Position numbers and translations under genes: made by a program. From NCBI GenBank assembly GCA_024637315.1, contig JAGXFH010000081.1:1-40290 (forward strand): a DNA stretch of 40,290 nt, written 5' to 3'. The notes beneath the pieces are model-generated. The model was not told the origin of the DNA. It saw nothing but the letters and a program-made list of their open reading frames with translations, and ran no database searches. Shown here in pieces: positions 13,879-24,045 of this stretch (positions are counted from its first letter, which is position 1; each line of letters opens with the position of its first letter). This stretch comes from Brevirhabdus sp. Its GTDB lineage: Bacteria; Pseudomonadota; Alphaproteobacteria; Rhodobacterales; Rhodobacteraceae.

Positions 13879-14588
13879 GATGCCTCGGCGATCTGATGCA
13901 GGATGTCGGCCAGTCTAGCGGGCTGGGCGAAAAAGGGCGAGTGGCCGCAATCCATTTCGTAAACGCTGAATTCCGGCCACTCGCGGCAAAGCTCGGCCTG
14001 GAAGTCCGGCGGGATCGCGCCGTCCTGCAGGCAACGGATATAGCTTTTGGAAAGCGAGCGGAGGGTGTCGGTGACGGTCAGCGGTGTGGCCTGCGGCGCG
14101 ATCGGCTGCGGCGAAAGATGCGCCCTGGCATAGGCGACGGCCGCGTCGGGACAGTCCTGGTAGAATTTCTCGCGCGCCTTGTCCGGGATCACCGAATAGC
14201 TGACGCCGTCCGCCGCCTTGCGCACTGCATCCAGCAGCGGCTGGCTTTTGGCATCGATGCGGCGGTCGATCATCGACTTGCCGGTTTGCGGCAGATGGGC
14301 ACACAGATAGACAAGGTGCCGGATCAGGTCGGGGCGGCGCATCGCGGCGGCCGAGATCGGAAAGCCGCCCGCCGAATGGCCGACAAGCACGGTCGGGCCG
14401 GTCATCGCGGCGAGGATCGCCTCGGCGTAGAGGTCCAGCGTCACATCCGCAAGTGGCGTCGGGTCGGCGCCCGCGCTCGGCAGGTCGATGGCGCGGGCCG
14501 TGTGGCCCTGCGCCCGCAACAGCGGCAGCAGATCGCGCCAGCACCACGCGCCGTGGCACGATCCGTGGATCAGCAGGAAATCCGCCAT
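13875..14588 (-). CDS. Alpha/beta hydrolase of the methylesterase/hydroxynitrile lyase type
   Basis: This encodes 237 residues. The N-terminal FLLIHGSCHGAWCW supplies the oxyanion hole. The nucleophile elbow is VGHSAGG (about 72-78), and the catalytic histidine lies in CGHSPFF near residue 216. This arrangement resembles the plant MES/HNL family of small esterases rather than PcaD, which is encoded separately in the same operon. It is coupled by overlapping codons to pcaG and to the cleavage-enzyme gene. A role in releasing an aromatic acid from an ester, or helping lactone hydrolysis, is possible; no substrate can be assigned. Confidence 0.85.
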   Translation of the reverse strand: MADFLLIHGSCHGAWCWRDLLPLLRAQGHTARAIDLPSAGADPTPLADVTLDLYAEAILAAMTGPTVLVGHSAGGFPISAAAMRRPDLIRHLVYLCAHLPQTGKSMIDRRIDAKSQPLLDAVRKAADGVSYSVIPDKAREKFYQDCPDAAVAYARAHLSPQPIAPQATPLTVTDTLRSLSKSYIRCLQDGAIPPDFQAELCREWPEFSVYEMDCGHSPFFAQPARLADILHQIAEAS

Positions 14589-15187
14589 CAGATGTCCAGG
14601 AACACGGTTTCGCCGTCACCCTGCAAGCGGATGTCGAACCGGTACTGGCCATCGCCGGTTTTCTTCGCGATCAGGGTCTCGACACGCGGGCGCTGTTCGA
14701 TCCGGGCCAGCAACGGGTCGGCGGAATTGTCCTCGTCCTCGAAATAGATCCGGGTCTGCAAGCCGGTATTGATCCCCCGCGCGACGATCCAGAGCGCGAT
14801 ATGCGGCGCCTGCCAGGTGCCGTCCGGACCCGGCACCGCGCCGGGCTTGATCGTTTGCAGCGTGAATTCACCGCTGTCCTTGTCGGCGGCAAAGCGGCAG
14901 AAGCCGTTGACCTTGGGATCGGCGCCGTCCTGACCGGGGTAAAGCCCGACCGCATCGGCCTGCCAGCTTTCCAGCATCGCATCGCGCAGCGTCCAGCCGG
15001 TGCCGTCATGGACGCTGCCGGTGATGGTGATCGTCTCGCCCTTGGCGCCTTGCTCGACGGCCCGCAAGCCAAGGTCTTCGGGATAGACGCCCTCGACGCC
15101 CGCGAAGCTGGGGATGCAGCCGATATGGACGTAAGGCCCGGCGGTCTGCGACGGGGTTTCGGTCAGCGTGTCGAGCTTTTGCACCAT
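14588..15187 (-). CDS. pcaG: Protocatechuate 3,4-dioxygenase, alpha subunit
   Basis: This encodes 199 residues from the ATG at 15185-15187, which overlaps the pcaH stop as TGATG. The fold shows TPSQTAGPYVHIG near the start, then ITITGSVHDGTGWTLRDAMLESWQADAVG and the C-terminal RFDIRLQGDGETVFLDI. The alpha chain lacks the iron-binding Tyr/His set of the beta chain and forms the active site pocket with it. With PcaH it opens protocatechuate to beta-carboxymuconate using O2 and Fe(III). Confidence 0.96.
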   Translation of the reverse strand: MVQKLDTLTETPSQTAGPYVHIGCIPSFAGVEGVYPEDLGLRAVEQGAKGETITITGSVHDGTGWTLRDAMLESWQADAVGLYPGQDGADPKVNGFCRFAADKDSGEFTLQTIKPGAVPGPDGTWQAPHIALWIVARGINTGLQTRIYFEDEDNSADPLLARIEQRPRVETLIAKKTGDGQYRFDIRLQGDGETVFLDI

Positions 15188-15912
15188 CACATCCCCTCCG
15201 GGCGGTTCTCGAACATCGTCTGGCGGCGGCCGCGCAACACGATGTCGAACTTGTAGGCAAGGAAATCCATCGGCTTGGCGCGCGCCATGTCGAGGGGCGC
15301 TACCAGCCGGTCGATCTGGCTTCGATCCTTGATCGTCGCCACGATCGGGCAGCGGTCGATCAGCGGATCGCCCTCGAAATAGCACTGCGTGATCAGCCGC
15401 TGGCCGAAGCCCTGACCGAAGATCGAGTAATGCACATGCATCGGCCGCCAGTCATTGCCGCGATTGGGCCAGGGATAGGCGCCGGGACGGATGGTCAGGA
15501 ACTGGTATTGGCCGTTCTCGTCGGTCAGCGTCCGGCCGCAGCCGCCGAAATTCGGATCGAGCGGGGCGAAATAGGTGTCTTTCACGTGCCGGTATCGCCC
15601 GCCGGCATTGGCCTGCCAGATCTCGACCAGAGTGTTCGGCACCGGCCGCGCGTTTTCATCCATCACCCGGCCATGCAGCAGGATACGCTCGCCAATCGCC
15701 GGCGCCGCGCCCTGGCTGAAATTGAGGATCAGGTTGTTGTCGAGCGCGCCGATCAGGCCGTGGCCGAAGACCGGCCCGGTTTCCTCGGTCAGTGTCGACG
15801 GCATCGAGAGCAGCGGCAGGTTCGGCGAACGCGCGACGGAGGTCTTGTAATCCGGATCGCGGGGCACCGGGTGAGCGCTGCGGTCGCGCGGGATCAGGCG
15901 GGCGTCAGTCAT
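15187..15912 (-). CDS. pcaH: Protocatechuate 3,4-dioxygenase, beta subunit
   Basis: This encodes 241 residues. The Fe(III) ligands are in place: Y107 (GGRYRH), Y146 (GAYPWPN), and H159 and H161 (RPMHVHYSIFG). The substrate-side arginine is R156. The start at 15912 overlaps the pcaC stop by 8 bases. The beta chain carries the iron for intradiol ring cleavage of protocatechuate. A short N-terminal region (PRDRSAHPVPRDPDYKTSV) precedes the catalytic domain, as is usual for this subunit. Confidence 0.97.
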   Translation of the reverse strand: MTDARLIPRDRSAHPVPRDPDYKTSVARSPNLPLLSMPSTLTEETGPVFGHGLIGALDNNLILNFSQGAAPAIGERILLHGRVMDENARPVPNTLVEIWQANAGGRYRHVKDTYFAPLDPNFGGCGRTLTDENGQYQFLTIRPGAYPWPNRGNDWRPMHVHYSIFGQGFGQRLITQCYFEGDPLIDRCPIVATIKDRSQIDRLVAPLDMARAKPMDFLAYKFDIVLRGRRQTMFENRPEGM

Positions 15913-16288
15913 TCTCGGCATCCATTTCGGCATAGACCTCCTTGGCCACCTTGATCGCGTGATTGGCGCGCGGCACACCGGCATAGATCGCGACATGCAA
16001 GAGCGCCTCGAGAACGTCTTCGCGGCTGGCCCCGGTGCGGGCGGTGGCGCGCAGATGCAGGCGGAATTCCTCAATATTGCCCAGACCGGCCAGCAGCGCC
16101 AGCGTCATCATCGATCGCTCGCGGTCGCTGATCGTGCCGCGCGCCCAGACATGGCCCCAGGCAGCATCGGTGATCAGATCGATGAACGGCGCCTCCCAGG
16201 CGTCGGGGTCGGCGCGGGAACGGTCGACATGGGCATCGCCCAGCACCCGGCGGCGCGCGGCGGTGCCTTGGTCACGAGCATCAGACAT
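15905..16288 (-). CDS. pcaC: 4-carboxymuconolactone decarboxylase
   Basis: This encodes 127 residues, the usual length of the stand-alone enzyme. It has the carboxymuconolactone decarboxylase core: WGHVWARGTISDRERSM, EEFRLHLRATARTGASREDV and HVAIYAGVPRANHAI. It removes CO2 from gamma-carboxymuconolactone to give the beta-ketoadipate enol-lactone. It overlaps pcaD and pcaH by 8 bases each. No PcaC-PcaD fusion is present. Confidence 0.96.
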   Translation of the reverse strand: MSDARDQGTAARRRVLGDAHVDRSRADPDAWEAPFIDLITDAAWGHVWARGTISDRERSMMTLALLAGLGNIEEFRLHLRATARTGASREDVLEALLHVAIYAGVPRANHAIKVAKEVYAEMDAEND

Positions 16289-17069
16289 GGCCTATCTCCT
16301 TCAGAAAGCTGGTCAGGATTGCCGCGTAATCGTCCGGCTTTTCGACGCAAGGCAGGTGGCCCGCGCCGCGGATCAGCTCGAACCGGGCGCCTTTCACCAG
16401 ATCGGCGGTTTCGCGGACAAGGTCGGGGGGCGTTGCGCCATCCTCGGACCCGGCGATGAACAGGCTGGGCAGCGTCAGCCCGGCGGTGGGGGTGTAGAAA
16501 TCGGTGCCGGAAATGGCGGCCGAGCAGCCGATATAGCCGTTGGCCGGGGTGCGGGTCAGCATGTTGCGCCAGCCGGTCAGTTCCGGCGTGGCGCGAAATG
16601 CCTTCGCGAACCAGCGCTCCATCACCGCATCGGCCAGGCTCTCGATCCCGCCCGCCTTCACCGCCGCGACCCGGTCGGCCCACATCTGCATCGTGCCGAT
16701 CCTGGCGGCGGAATTCGACACCACCATCGCGCGCACCAGATCCAGACGCTTGACCGCCAGTCCCTGCGCGATCATGCCGCCGACAGAAAGGCCGACGAAA
16801 ACGCAGTCGCGGATCTCGAGATGGTCAAGCAGCCGTTCCGCGTCGTTGATCAGCGCGCCCATCGAATAGGGCGCGGGCGGACAGGACGACAGGCCATGCC
16901 CGCGCTTGTCGTAGCGGATGATCCGCAGGCCACCGGGCAGCAGCGGCAGGATCTTGTCCCAAAGCCGCATGTCGGTGCCAAGCGAATTGGCAAACACCAC
17001 CGGCGCGCCGCCGGGTGCGCCCTGATCGGCGTAGTGAAGCGTGACATCGCCAAGATCGAGCATCTGCAT
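16281..17069 (-). CDS. pcaD: 3-oxoadipate enol-lactonase
   Basis: This encodes 262 residues of the alpha/beta hydrolase fold. It has FANSLGTDMRLWDK near the oxyanion hole, the nucleophile elbow GLSVGG (about 93-98), and a catalytic histidine in GAGHLPCVEKP near residue 239. It hydrolyses the enol-lactone to beta-ketoadipate. The ATG at 17069 follows AGGGGG by five bases; a GTG two codons earlier overlaps that site and is unlikely. It follows pobA by nine bases. Confidence 0.95.
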   Translation of the reverse strand: MQMLDLGDVTLHYADQGAPGGAPVVFANSLGTDMRLWDKILPLLPGGLRIIRYDKRGHGLSSCPPAPYSMGALINDAERLLDHLEIRDCVFVGLSVGGMIAQGLAVKRLDLVRAMVVSNSAARIGTMQMWADRVAAVKAGGIESLADAVMERWFAKAFRATPELTGWRNMLTRTPANGYIGCSAAISGTDFYTPTAGLTLPSLFIAGSEDGATPPDLVRETADLVKGARFELIRGAGHLPCVEKPDDYAAILTSFLKEIGHV

Positions 17070-17078
17070 GGGCACCCC

Positions 17079-18595
<1,517 letters not shown>

Positions 18596-19785
18596 TCATT
18601 CTTCCAGCCGCATATGGGCGATGATCTGGCCGTGATCCGAGGCCAGCTTGTTGTAGGGCGCTTCGGGATGCGAGCCGTCGGTCAGATGGTCGTTCAGGAC
18701 GCTGAAATAGTCCATCTCGCCGATCCTTTCGGGGTAATCGGGGTGGAAATGCCGCGACATCAGGATCTGGTCGAGGCTCTCGAAGACGCCGCCGAACGCG
18801 GCGGTATACACCATGTCGCGCGAAGATTTGCGCACGAACATCTTTTCCGCCGAATGCAGCCGGACCCGCTCGATGCTTTCAAGGATCTGCGCGGCTTCCG
18901 CCTCGGAATAGCGCTGATGCGCCTCGACGGCGTCATGGCGGCGCATCCAGGCATAGTTGCGGAACGGCGCCTCGCCGGTGATGATCTCGGTCGAGACCGC
19001 ATGTTCGCCGTCGTTGAAATCGCCCAGAACCATCACCGGACGGCCCTGGGTCAGCTCGTCAAGGACCAGCCCGCGCAGCACCCAGGCTTCGGCCATGCGC
19101 CGCAGCCCCGCGCGCAGAGATCCAAGCCCGCGCGCATGCGGGTCATAATCCAGCAGGTTCGCCTCTGGCGCATAGGGCGCGCCGGGGCGGCGCGGAAACT
19201 CTCCCAGTTTCGACTTCAGATGGCAGTTGAACACCGTCACGACATGGCCGCCCACCGGCACCCGCACTTTCAGGATCGGGCGCGACAACCGCGACAGGCG
19301 AAAGCTGCCGCCATCCTCGCCGGTCAGCTCCTGAAACGGAATCTCGACCGGCGCGGCCAGACCTGCACGATCTCGGGATCGCCGACAAAGCCCAGCCGGG
19401 ACAGAACCGCCAGGCCGGGGCGGCGATGCCCCGGCGCGCCGTCATTGGCGTTCGGCGCAAGGGCGAGCGCGGCATCGGTATAGGGCGTATAGGCCAGCTT
19501 GCGGAAAATCGCCTTGCGGGCATAGCGCTTCGATCGGTCGGGCAGGGCGGCATCGTTCATCGCCGCGCCGCGCAGGTCGGTCTCGGCGATGACATGGCGC
19601 AGCGCGTCTTCCTCGAAGATCTCCTGAAAGCAGATCACATCGGCATCCATCGTCAGCAGCTGGTCGGCCAGCCAGTCTTCCTTCCAGGCCTGTTCCTCGG
19701 GGGTGTAGCGCTCGAACCGGTAATATTCCCGCTCCGCGCCGATCAGGTTCTTGACGTTGAAACTGGCGATCGTGAACTCTGCCAT
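18596..19785 (-). pseudogene. Endonuclease/exonuclease/phosphatase-fold protein, apparent frameshift
   Basis: Two adjacent frames make one protein. The 5' part (19785 to about 19360) starts MAEFTIASFNVKNLIG and has DADVICFQEIFEE. The 3' part (about 19360 to 18596) has VTVFNCHLKSK, VMVLGDFNDGEHA (the GDFND metal/catalytic motif) and the final SDHGQII. These are the ordered motifs of the exonuclease-endonuclease-phosphatase fold. Near 19355-19366 the frame must gain one base to read on as LAAPVEIPFQELTGEDGG. Either the gene is broken by a one-base loss, or the sequence has an error. It lies three bases downstream of the dehydratase gene. Confidence 0.8.
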
Positions 19786-19788
19786 CCG

Positions 19789-20763
19789 CTACTCCGCGTA
19801 CTTGTCCAGCGCGCGCCCGAACATCTCGGCATCGACATTGCCGCCAGAGGCGACACAGATGACCGCGTCGCCGGCGATCTGGTCGGGGTGATAGAGCGCC
19901 GCCGCCAGCGCCACCGCGCCGCCCGGTTCCAGCACGATCTTCAGCCGGGTGAACGCGGCCGCCATCGCCCGCAGGCAATCCTCGTCGGGCACTGCAAGAC
20001 CCGGACTGCAGAGCCGCTGCAGGATCGGAAAGGTCAGCGCGCCGGGCGACGGCGTCAGGATCGCGTCGCAGATCGAGCCTGACTGGCTGTCGTTCCTCTC
20101 GATCCGGCCCGAGCGCAGCGAGCGCGCCACGTCGTCGAAGCCTTCGGGCTCAACGGTGCGCACCCGCAGGCCGGGCGCCTTTTCCGCAAGCGCCAGCGCG
20201 ATGCCCGATGTCAGCCCGCCGCCGCCGCAGCAGACCAGCACATCGGCCGCATCGACGCCCGCCGCAGCGGCCTGTTCGGCGATCTCGAGGCCGGTGGTGC
20301 CCTGGCCGGCAATCACCTGCGGTTCGTCGAACGGCTTGATCAGCGTCAGCCCGCGCTCCGCCGACAGGGTCGCGCCGATCGCATCGCGGTCTTCGCGGGC
20401 GCGGTCGTAAAGCACCACCTCGGCCCCGAGCGCGCGGGTGTTGTCGATCTTCAGCCGCGGCGCGTCGGCGGGCATGATGATCACCGAGGGCACGCCGTGC
20501 AGCTTCGCCGCCAGCGCCACGCCCTGCGCATGATTTCCGCTGGAATAGGCGATCACGCCCTGTTCGCGCAGCTCTGCGTCCAGCGCCGACACCGCCGACC
20601 AGCCGCCGCGGAACTTGAACGAGCCGGTATGCTGCAGGCACTCGGCCTTCACCAGAACCCGCCGCCCGGCGATCTCGTCCAGAAACGGCGAGTCCAGCAG
20701 CGGCGTGCGCCGCGCGTGTCCCGCCAGCCGCGCCGCCGCCGCCTCGATCATCGCAAGGTTCAC
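19789..20763 (-). CDS. PLP-dependent threonine/serine dehydratase-like enzyme
   Basis: This encodes 324 residues of fold-type II. The PLP lysine is K50 in TGSFKFRGG, the substrate loop YSSGNHAQG lies at about 73-81, and the glycine loop CCGGGGLTSG at about 178-187. It has the catalytic domain only, with no ACT regulatory domain, as in catabolic threonine ammonia-lyases and serine racemase-like or hydroxyaspartate dehydratases. The exact substrate is open. The start overlaps the stop of the upstream hydrolase as ATGA, so they are co-translated. Confidence 0.88.
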   Translation of the reverse strand: MNLAMIEAAAARLAGHARRTPLLDSPFLDEIAGRRVLVKAECLQHTGSFKFRGGWSAVSALDAELREQGVIAYSSGNHAQGVALAAKLHGVPSVIIMPADAPRLKIDNTRALGAEVVLYDRAREDRDAIGATLSAERGLTLIKPFDEPQVIAGQGTTGLEIAEQAAAAGVDAADVLVCCGGGGLTSGIALALAEKAPGLRVRTVEPEGFDDVARSLRSGRIERNDSQSGSICDAILTPSPGALTFPILQRLCSPGLAVPDEDCLRAMAAAFTRLKIVLEPGGAVALAAALYHPDQIAGDAVICVASGGNVDAEMFGRALDKYAE

Positions 20764-21581
20764 TGGCAGATCTCCAGCCAGGCATGGATCGCCTCCAGCG
20801 CCTCGGGTTCGTCGAGAAACGGGATATGGCCGCGACCCGGCACATCGACCGCGATCATGTCGGGCCGGCGGCGGCCCATGATCGTCACTGTTTCATGCGA
20901 CAGCAGGTTCGAGTTCTTGCCCCGGATCACCGCCAGCGGCAGGTCCTTCATCGCATCGAAAAGCGGCCACAGATCGGTGGCCGGACCGTCGCCGGTGGCG
21001 ACCACCGCGTCGCGCAGCTTCGGGTCGTAGGTCAGCATCAGCCCGTCGGGGGTCTCGACCGTGTGCCGCTCGACCTCTTCGCGCCAGCGCGAGGCGGGGA
21101 CGTCTTCGAAGCCCGGCCGCAACTCGGGCATCGCCAGGGCCATCTCGGCCTGTGTCCTGAAGGCCGGGACGCGGCCGATGTAGTTCATGATCACGTCCAG
21201 CCCGCTCTGCCCGATCTCGGGTCCGATATCGTTCAGGCAGATGCCGCGCAGCCGGTCCTTGGCGGTGGCCGCGAGGGTCATCGCGATCAGCCCGCCGCGC
21301 GATGATCCGATGATCGCGGCGCGCGCCACCCCCAGATGATCCAGCAGCGCCAGCGTATCCCGCGCCTCGACCGGAACCGTGTAGGTCGCCGGATCGGCCC
21401 GGTCCGAGTTGCCGCGGCCACGGTAATCCAGCCGGATCAGCCGGACGTCAGGCAGATGCGGCGCCAGATAGTCGAAATCCCGCCCGTCGCGGGTCAGTCC
21501 CGACAGGCAGAGGACCGGCAGTCCGTCGCCTTCATCGGCATAGGCCAGCTGCACGCCGTCGAAGGTGGTGAATTTCGGCAT
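20760..21581 (-). CDS. Alpha/beta hydrolase
   Basis: This encodes 273 residues from MPKFTTFDGVQLAYADEG. It has LSGLTRDGRDFD as the oxyanion region, the nucleophile elbow GSSRGG and a late histidine in VPGRGHIPFLDEPEAL. RLDYRGRGNSDRAD is typical of lactonase, esterase and epoxide-hydrolase-like members. The start codon overlaps the dehalogenase stop as TGATG. No substrate can be assigned; the operon context (dehydratase, dehalogenase) suggests small-molecule catabolism. Confidence 0.85.
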   Translation of the reverse strand: MPKFTTFDGVQLAYADEGDGLPVLCLSGLTRDGRDFDYLAPHLPDVRLIRLDYRGRGNSDRADPATYTVPVEARDTLALLDHLGVARAAIIGSSRGGLIAMTLAATAKDRLRGICLNDIGPEIGQSGLDVIMNYIGRVPAFRTQAEMALAMPELRPGFEDVPASRWREEVERHTVETPDGLMLTYDPKLRDAVVATGDGPATDLWPLFDAMKDLPLAVIRGKNSNLLSHETVTIMGRRRPDMIAVDVPGRGHIPFLDEPEALEAIHAWLEICQ

Positions 21582-22267
21582 CAGAACGTCCTTGCAAGGT
21601 CGGGGATGGTGGTCAGATCGCTCAGCACCTTGTGCGGCGTCCAGGGCAGGCGGTCCATCGGTTCGCCGGCGCGGTTGACCCAGACGCAGTGGAACCCGAA
21701 GCCAGCCGCCGCCGCCGCATCCCATCCGTTCGATGAGACGAACAGCACCTCGCCCCGGTCGCAGTCGAACCGGTCGAGCACCAGCTGGTAGACGGAATGG
21801 TGCGGCTTGAAGACGCCGACAGCCTCGACCGACAGCACATCGTCAAGCAGGTCGCCGACCTGCGCGGACCGAACCGCCCCGGCCAGCATGTCCGGCGATC
21901 CGTTCGACAGGATCGCCGTTTGGTAGCCCGCTGACTTGAGCGCGCCCAGCATCTGCGGCACTTCGGGATAGGCGGACAATTCCCAGTATAGCGCCAGCAG
22001 GCGTTCGCGCAGGTCCGGATCGTCGAGCTTCGAGGCGTCCAGCGCCCAGTCCAGGCCGTTCTGCGTCACCTCCCAGAAATCGGTATGGGCATCCGCCACG
22101 GCGCGCAGCCAGGTGTATTGCAGCTGCTTCAGTCGCCAATCGCTTGCGACCTTTTGCCAGACCTCGGCAAAGGCCGCCCGCCCCGGCTCTGCCGCGGCTT
22201 CGCGGGCGGCGGCGGCGACGTCGAAAAGCGTGCCGTAGGCGTCGAAGATACATGCTTTGATGGCCAT
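21581..22267 (-). CDS. Haloacid dehalogenase, type II (L-2-haloacid dehalogenase-like)
   Basis: This encodes 228 residues. Motif I FDAYGTLFD puts the nucleophile at D9. Motif II is AILSNGS at about 118-124, the lysine of motif III is in GVFKPHHSVY, and motif IV is VSSNGWDAAAAAGFGF. These match the type II dehalogenase branch of the HAD superfamily, which hydrolyses 2-haloalkanoic acids; many relatives have other substrates. It is the first gene of the four-gene minus-strand operon. Confidence 0.9.
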   Translation of the reverse strand: MAIKACIFDAYGTLFDVAAAAREAAAEPGRAAFAEVWQKVASDWRLKQLQYTWLRAVADAHTDFWEVTQNGLDWALDASKLDDPDLRERLLALYWELSAYPEVPQMLGALKSAGYQTAILSNGSPDMLAGAVRSAQVGDLLDDVLSVEAVGVFKPHHSVYQLVLDRFDCDRGEVLFVSSNGWDAAAAAGFGFHCVWVNRAGEPMDRLPWTPHKVLSDLTTIPDLARTF

Positions 22268-22325
22268 GCCGGTTCCCCTTCCGGGGCAAAGATTGGCATG
22301 GCGCCGCGGGCGATGGAAGGGCGGA

Positions 22326-23102
22326 TCAGAGATAAAGCGACATCAACAGCCAGCCGCCGCTGAAATGCGCGGCGAGCGTGAAGGCATAGGCGGCCAGCGC
22401 CACGACTCCGGTGTCGGGATGCAGTGGATGGCGTTTCGTCCGGCTGCCGCGCAACAGGCTGTGCAGGCCGATGCCGGCCACCACCAGCAAGGCCAACGAC
22501 CCGGTGCGCAAGGCGGCAACGGCAAGGGCAGAGGCCATGAAGACGGTGATCGCCGGCGCGAAGGCCGGCCAGATGCTTGCCGCCGCGATCCGTGCGCAGC
22601 GGCCGCCATCGAGCGGCCAGAACGGCATCAGGCTGATGAAATTGACCGTGCCGCAGGTGATCGCGAAGATCCGGAAACTGGCCGCCACCTCCGGGTTGCT
22701 TGGCGCCAGCCAGATCGACCCCAGATGCGCAAGCACCATCGGCGCCAGGCAAAAGCCCGGACCCATCAGCGCCACGAACAGCACTTCGCCGTCGCTGTCA
22801 TGCGGATCGTCGGAAATCGGAGCGGCGCTGAGTTGCGGAATCAGCCGGAACCGGGTGTTGCGGTGGCCGAGGATCTGATGGCCGATGACATGGCCGAGTT
22901 CGTGGAGAAGGAGCGTGATCAGCACCGAGATGCCAAAGACCGGACCCAGCACCGTCGCCGCGAGGACGAAGGCGACGAAACCGACCAGAACGCCGATGCC
23001 GTCGAACCCCGACAGCGTGATCGCGGGCCCGAATGTGGGCCGCGGGCACAGCGCACAGACCGTGGCAGCACAAAGGATTGACGTCGAAATAAAGAAAATC
23101 AA
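22326..23102 (-). CDS. M50 site-2 protease family membrane metalloprotease
   Basis: This encodes 258 residues with several membrane helices. The zinc motif HELGH is at 67-71, and the third ligand is D165 in FWPLDGGRCARI. It would cut membrane proteins within the bilayer, but no substrate is apparent. The start is unclear. The frame is closed upstream by a stop, the only early start is a TTG at 23102 behind GGAGCAGG, and the next ATG is past the active site. An ATG at 23220 in a neighbouring frame (MSDLETVCYGRRTL) could be the true start if a frameshift is present. Confidence 0.8.
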   Translation of the reverse strand: MIFFISTSILCAATVCALCPRPTFGPAITLSGFDGIGVLVGFVAFVLAATVLGPVFGISVLITLLLHELGHVIGHQILGHRNTRFRLIPQLSAAPISDDPHDSDGEVLFVALMGPGFCLAPMVLAHLGSIWLAPSNPEVAASFRIFAITCGTVNFISLMPFWPLDGGRCARIAAASIWPAFAPAITVFMASALAVAALRTGSLALLVVAGIGLHSLLRGSRTKRHPLHPDTGVVALAAYAFTLAAHFSGGWLLMSLYL

Positions 23103-23250
23103 ATCCGAAACCTGCTCCCAGCGCGTCGATCAGCGCTCCTCCACCGGACGCAAGGTTACTCCAGAACGGACGATTCCGTAACGTCCGGCGCCCGTAACAC
23201 ACTGTTTCCAGATCGGACATGATCGTTGGGAATTGTTGCCGGGGCGGTGT

Positions 23251-24039
23251 TCAGAGATTCTCGGGCTGCGCCATGCCGATCACGTGATAGCCACCATCGA
23301 CATGCACGATCTCTCCGGTGGTGCAGGCGCCGTGGTCGGAGGCGAGGTAGACGGCGGTGCCGCCGACGGCCTCCAGCGTCGCGTTGCTGCGCAGCGGCGC
23401 GTTGGCCTCGGTCTCGCGGAAGGTCTTGCGCGCGCCGCCGATCGCCGCGCCGGCCAGCGTCTTCATCGGGCCGGGAGAGATCGCGTTGACCCGGATACCC
23501 TCGGGGCCCAGGTCATTGGCCAGGTAGCGCACGGTTGATTCCAGCGCCGCCTTGGCCACGCCCATGACGTTGTAGAACGGCATCACCTGGTTCGAGCCCT
23601 GGAAGGTCAGCGTCAGGATCGTGCCGCCTTGCGTCATCATCGGCACTGCCCGCCGCGCCACGTCGATCAGCGAATAGCACGAGATCGCCAGAGAATTCTG
23701 GAAGTTCGCTTTGCTGGTGTTGATGAACCGGCCGGTCAGCTCGGTCTTGTCGGAATAGGCGATGGCATGGACAAGGAAATCCAGCCGGTCCCATCGCGCG
23801 GCGATCTTCGCGAAGGCCGCATCCAGCGACGCATCATCGGTCACGTCAACATCGACGAGCAGGTCCGAGCCGAGGCTGGCGGCCAGGGGTTCCACCCGCT
23901 TGCCGAACGCCTCGCCCTGATAGCTGAACGCCAGTTCCGCGCCCTCGGCATGCAGCGCGCTGGCAATGCCCCAGGCGATCGAACGTTCGTTCGCGACGCC
24001 CATCACCAGCCCGCGTTTGCCCGTCATCAGATCAGCCAT
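23251..24039 (-). CDS. fabI: Enoyl-[acyl-carrier-protein] reductase (NADH)
   Basis: This encodes 262 residues of the short-chain dehydrogenase fold. It has the FabI nucleotide site GVANERSIAWGIA and the catalytic pair Y156 and K163 with the six-residue spacing of FabI (YNVMGVAK). SPGPMKTLAGAAI forms the substrate loop. It reduces enoyl-ACP in the final step of each fatty-acid elongation cycle. It follows fabB by six bases and ends the fabA-fabB-fabI operon. It may be an extra fabI copy beside another elsewhere, as is common in these bacteria. Confidence 0.96.
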   Translation of the reverse strand: MADLMTGKRGLVMGVANERSIAWGIASALHAEGAELAFSYQGEAFGKRVEPLAASLGSDLLVDVDVTDDASLDAAFAKIAARWDRLDFLVHAIAYSDKTELTGRFINTSKANFQNSLAISCYSLIDVARRAVPMMTQGGTILTLTFQGSNQVMPFYNVMGVAKAALESTVRYLANDLGPEGIRVNAISPGPMKTLAGAAIGGARKTFRETEANAPLRSNATLEAVGGTAVYLASDHGACTTGEIVHVDGGYHVIGMAQPENL

Positions 24040-24045
24040 GTGGGA

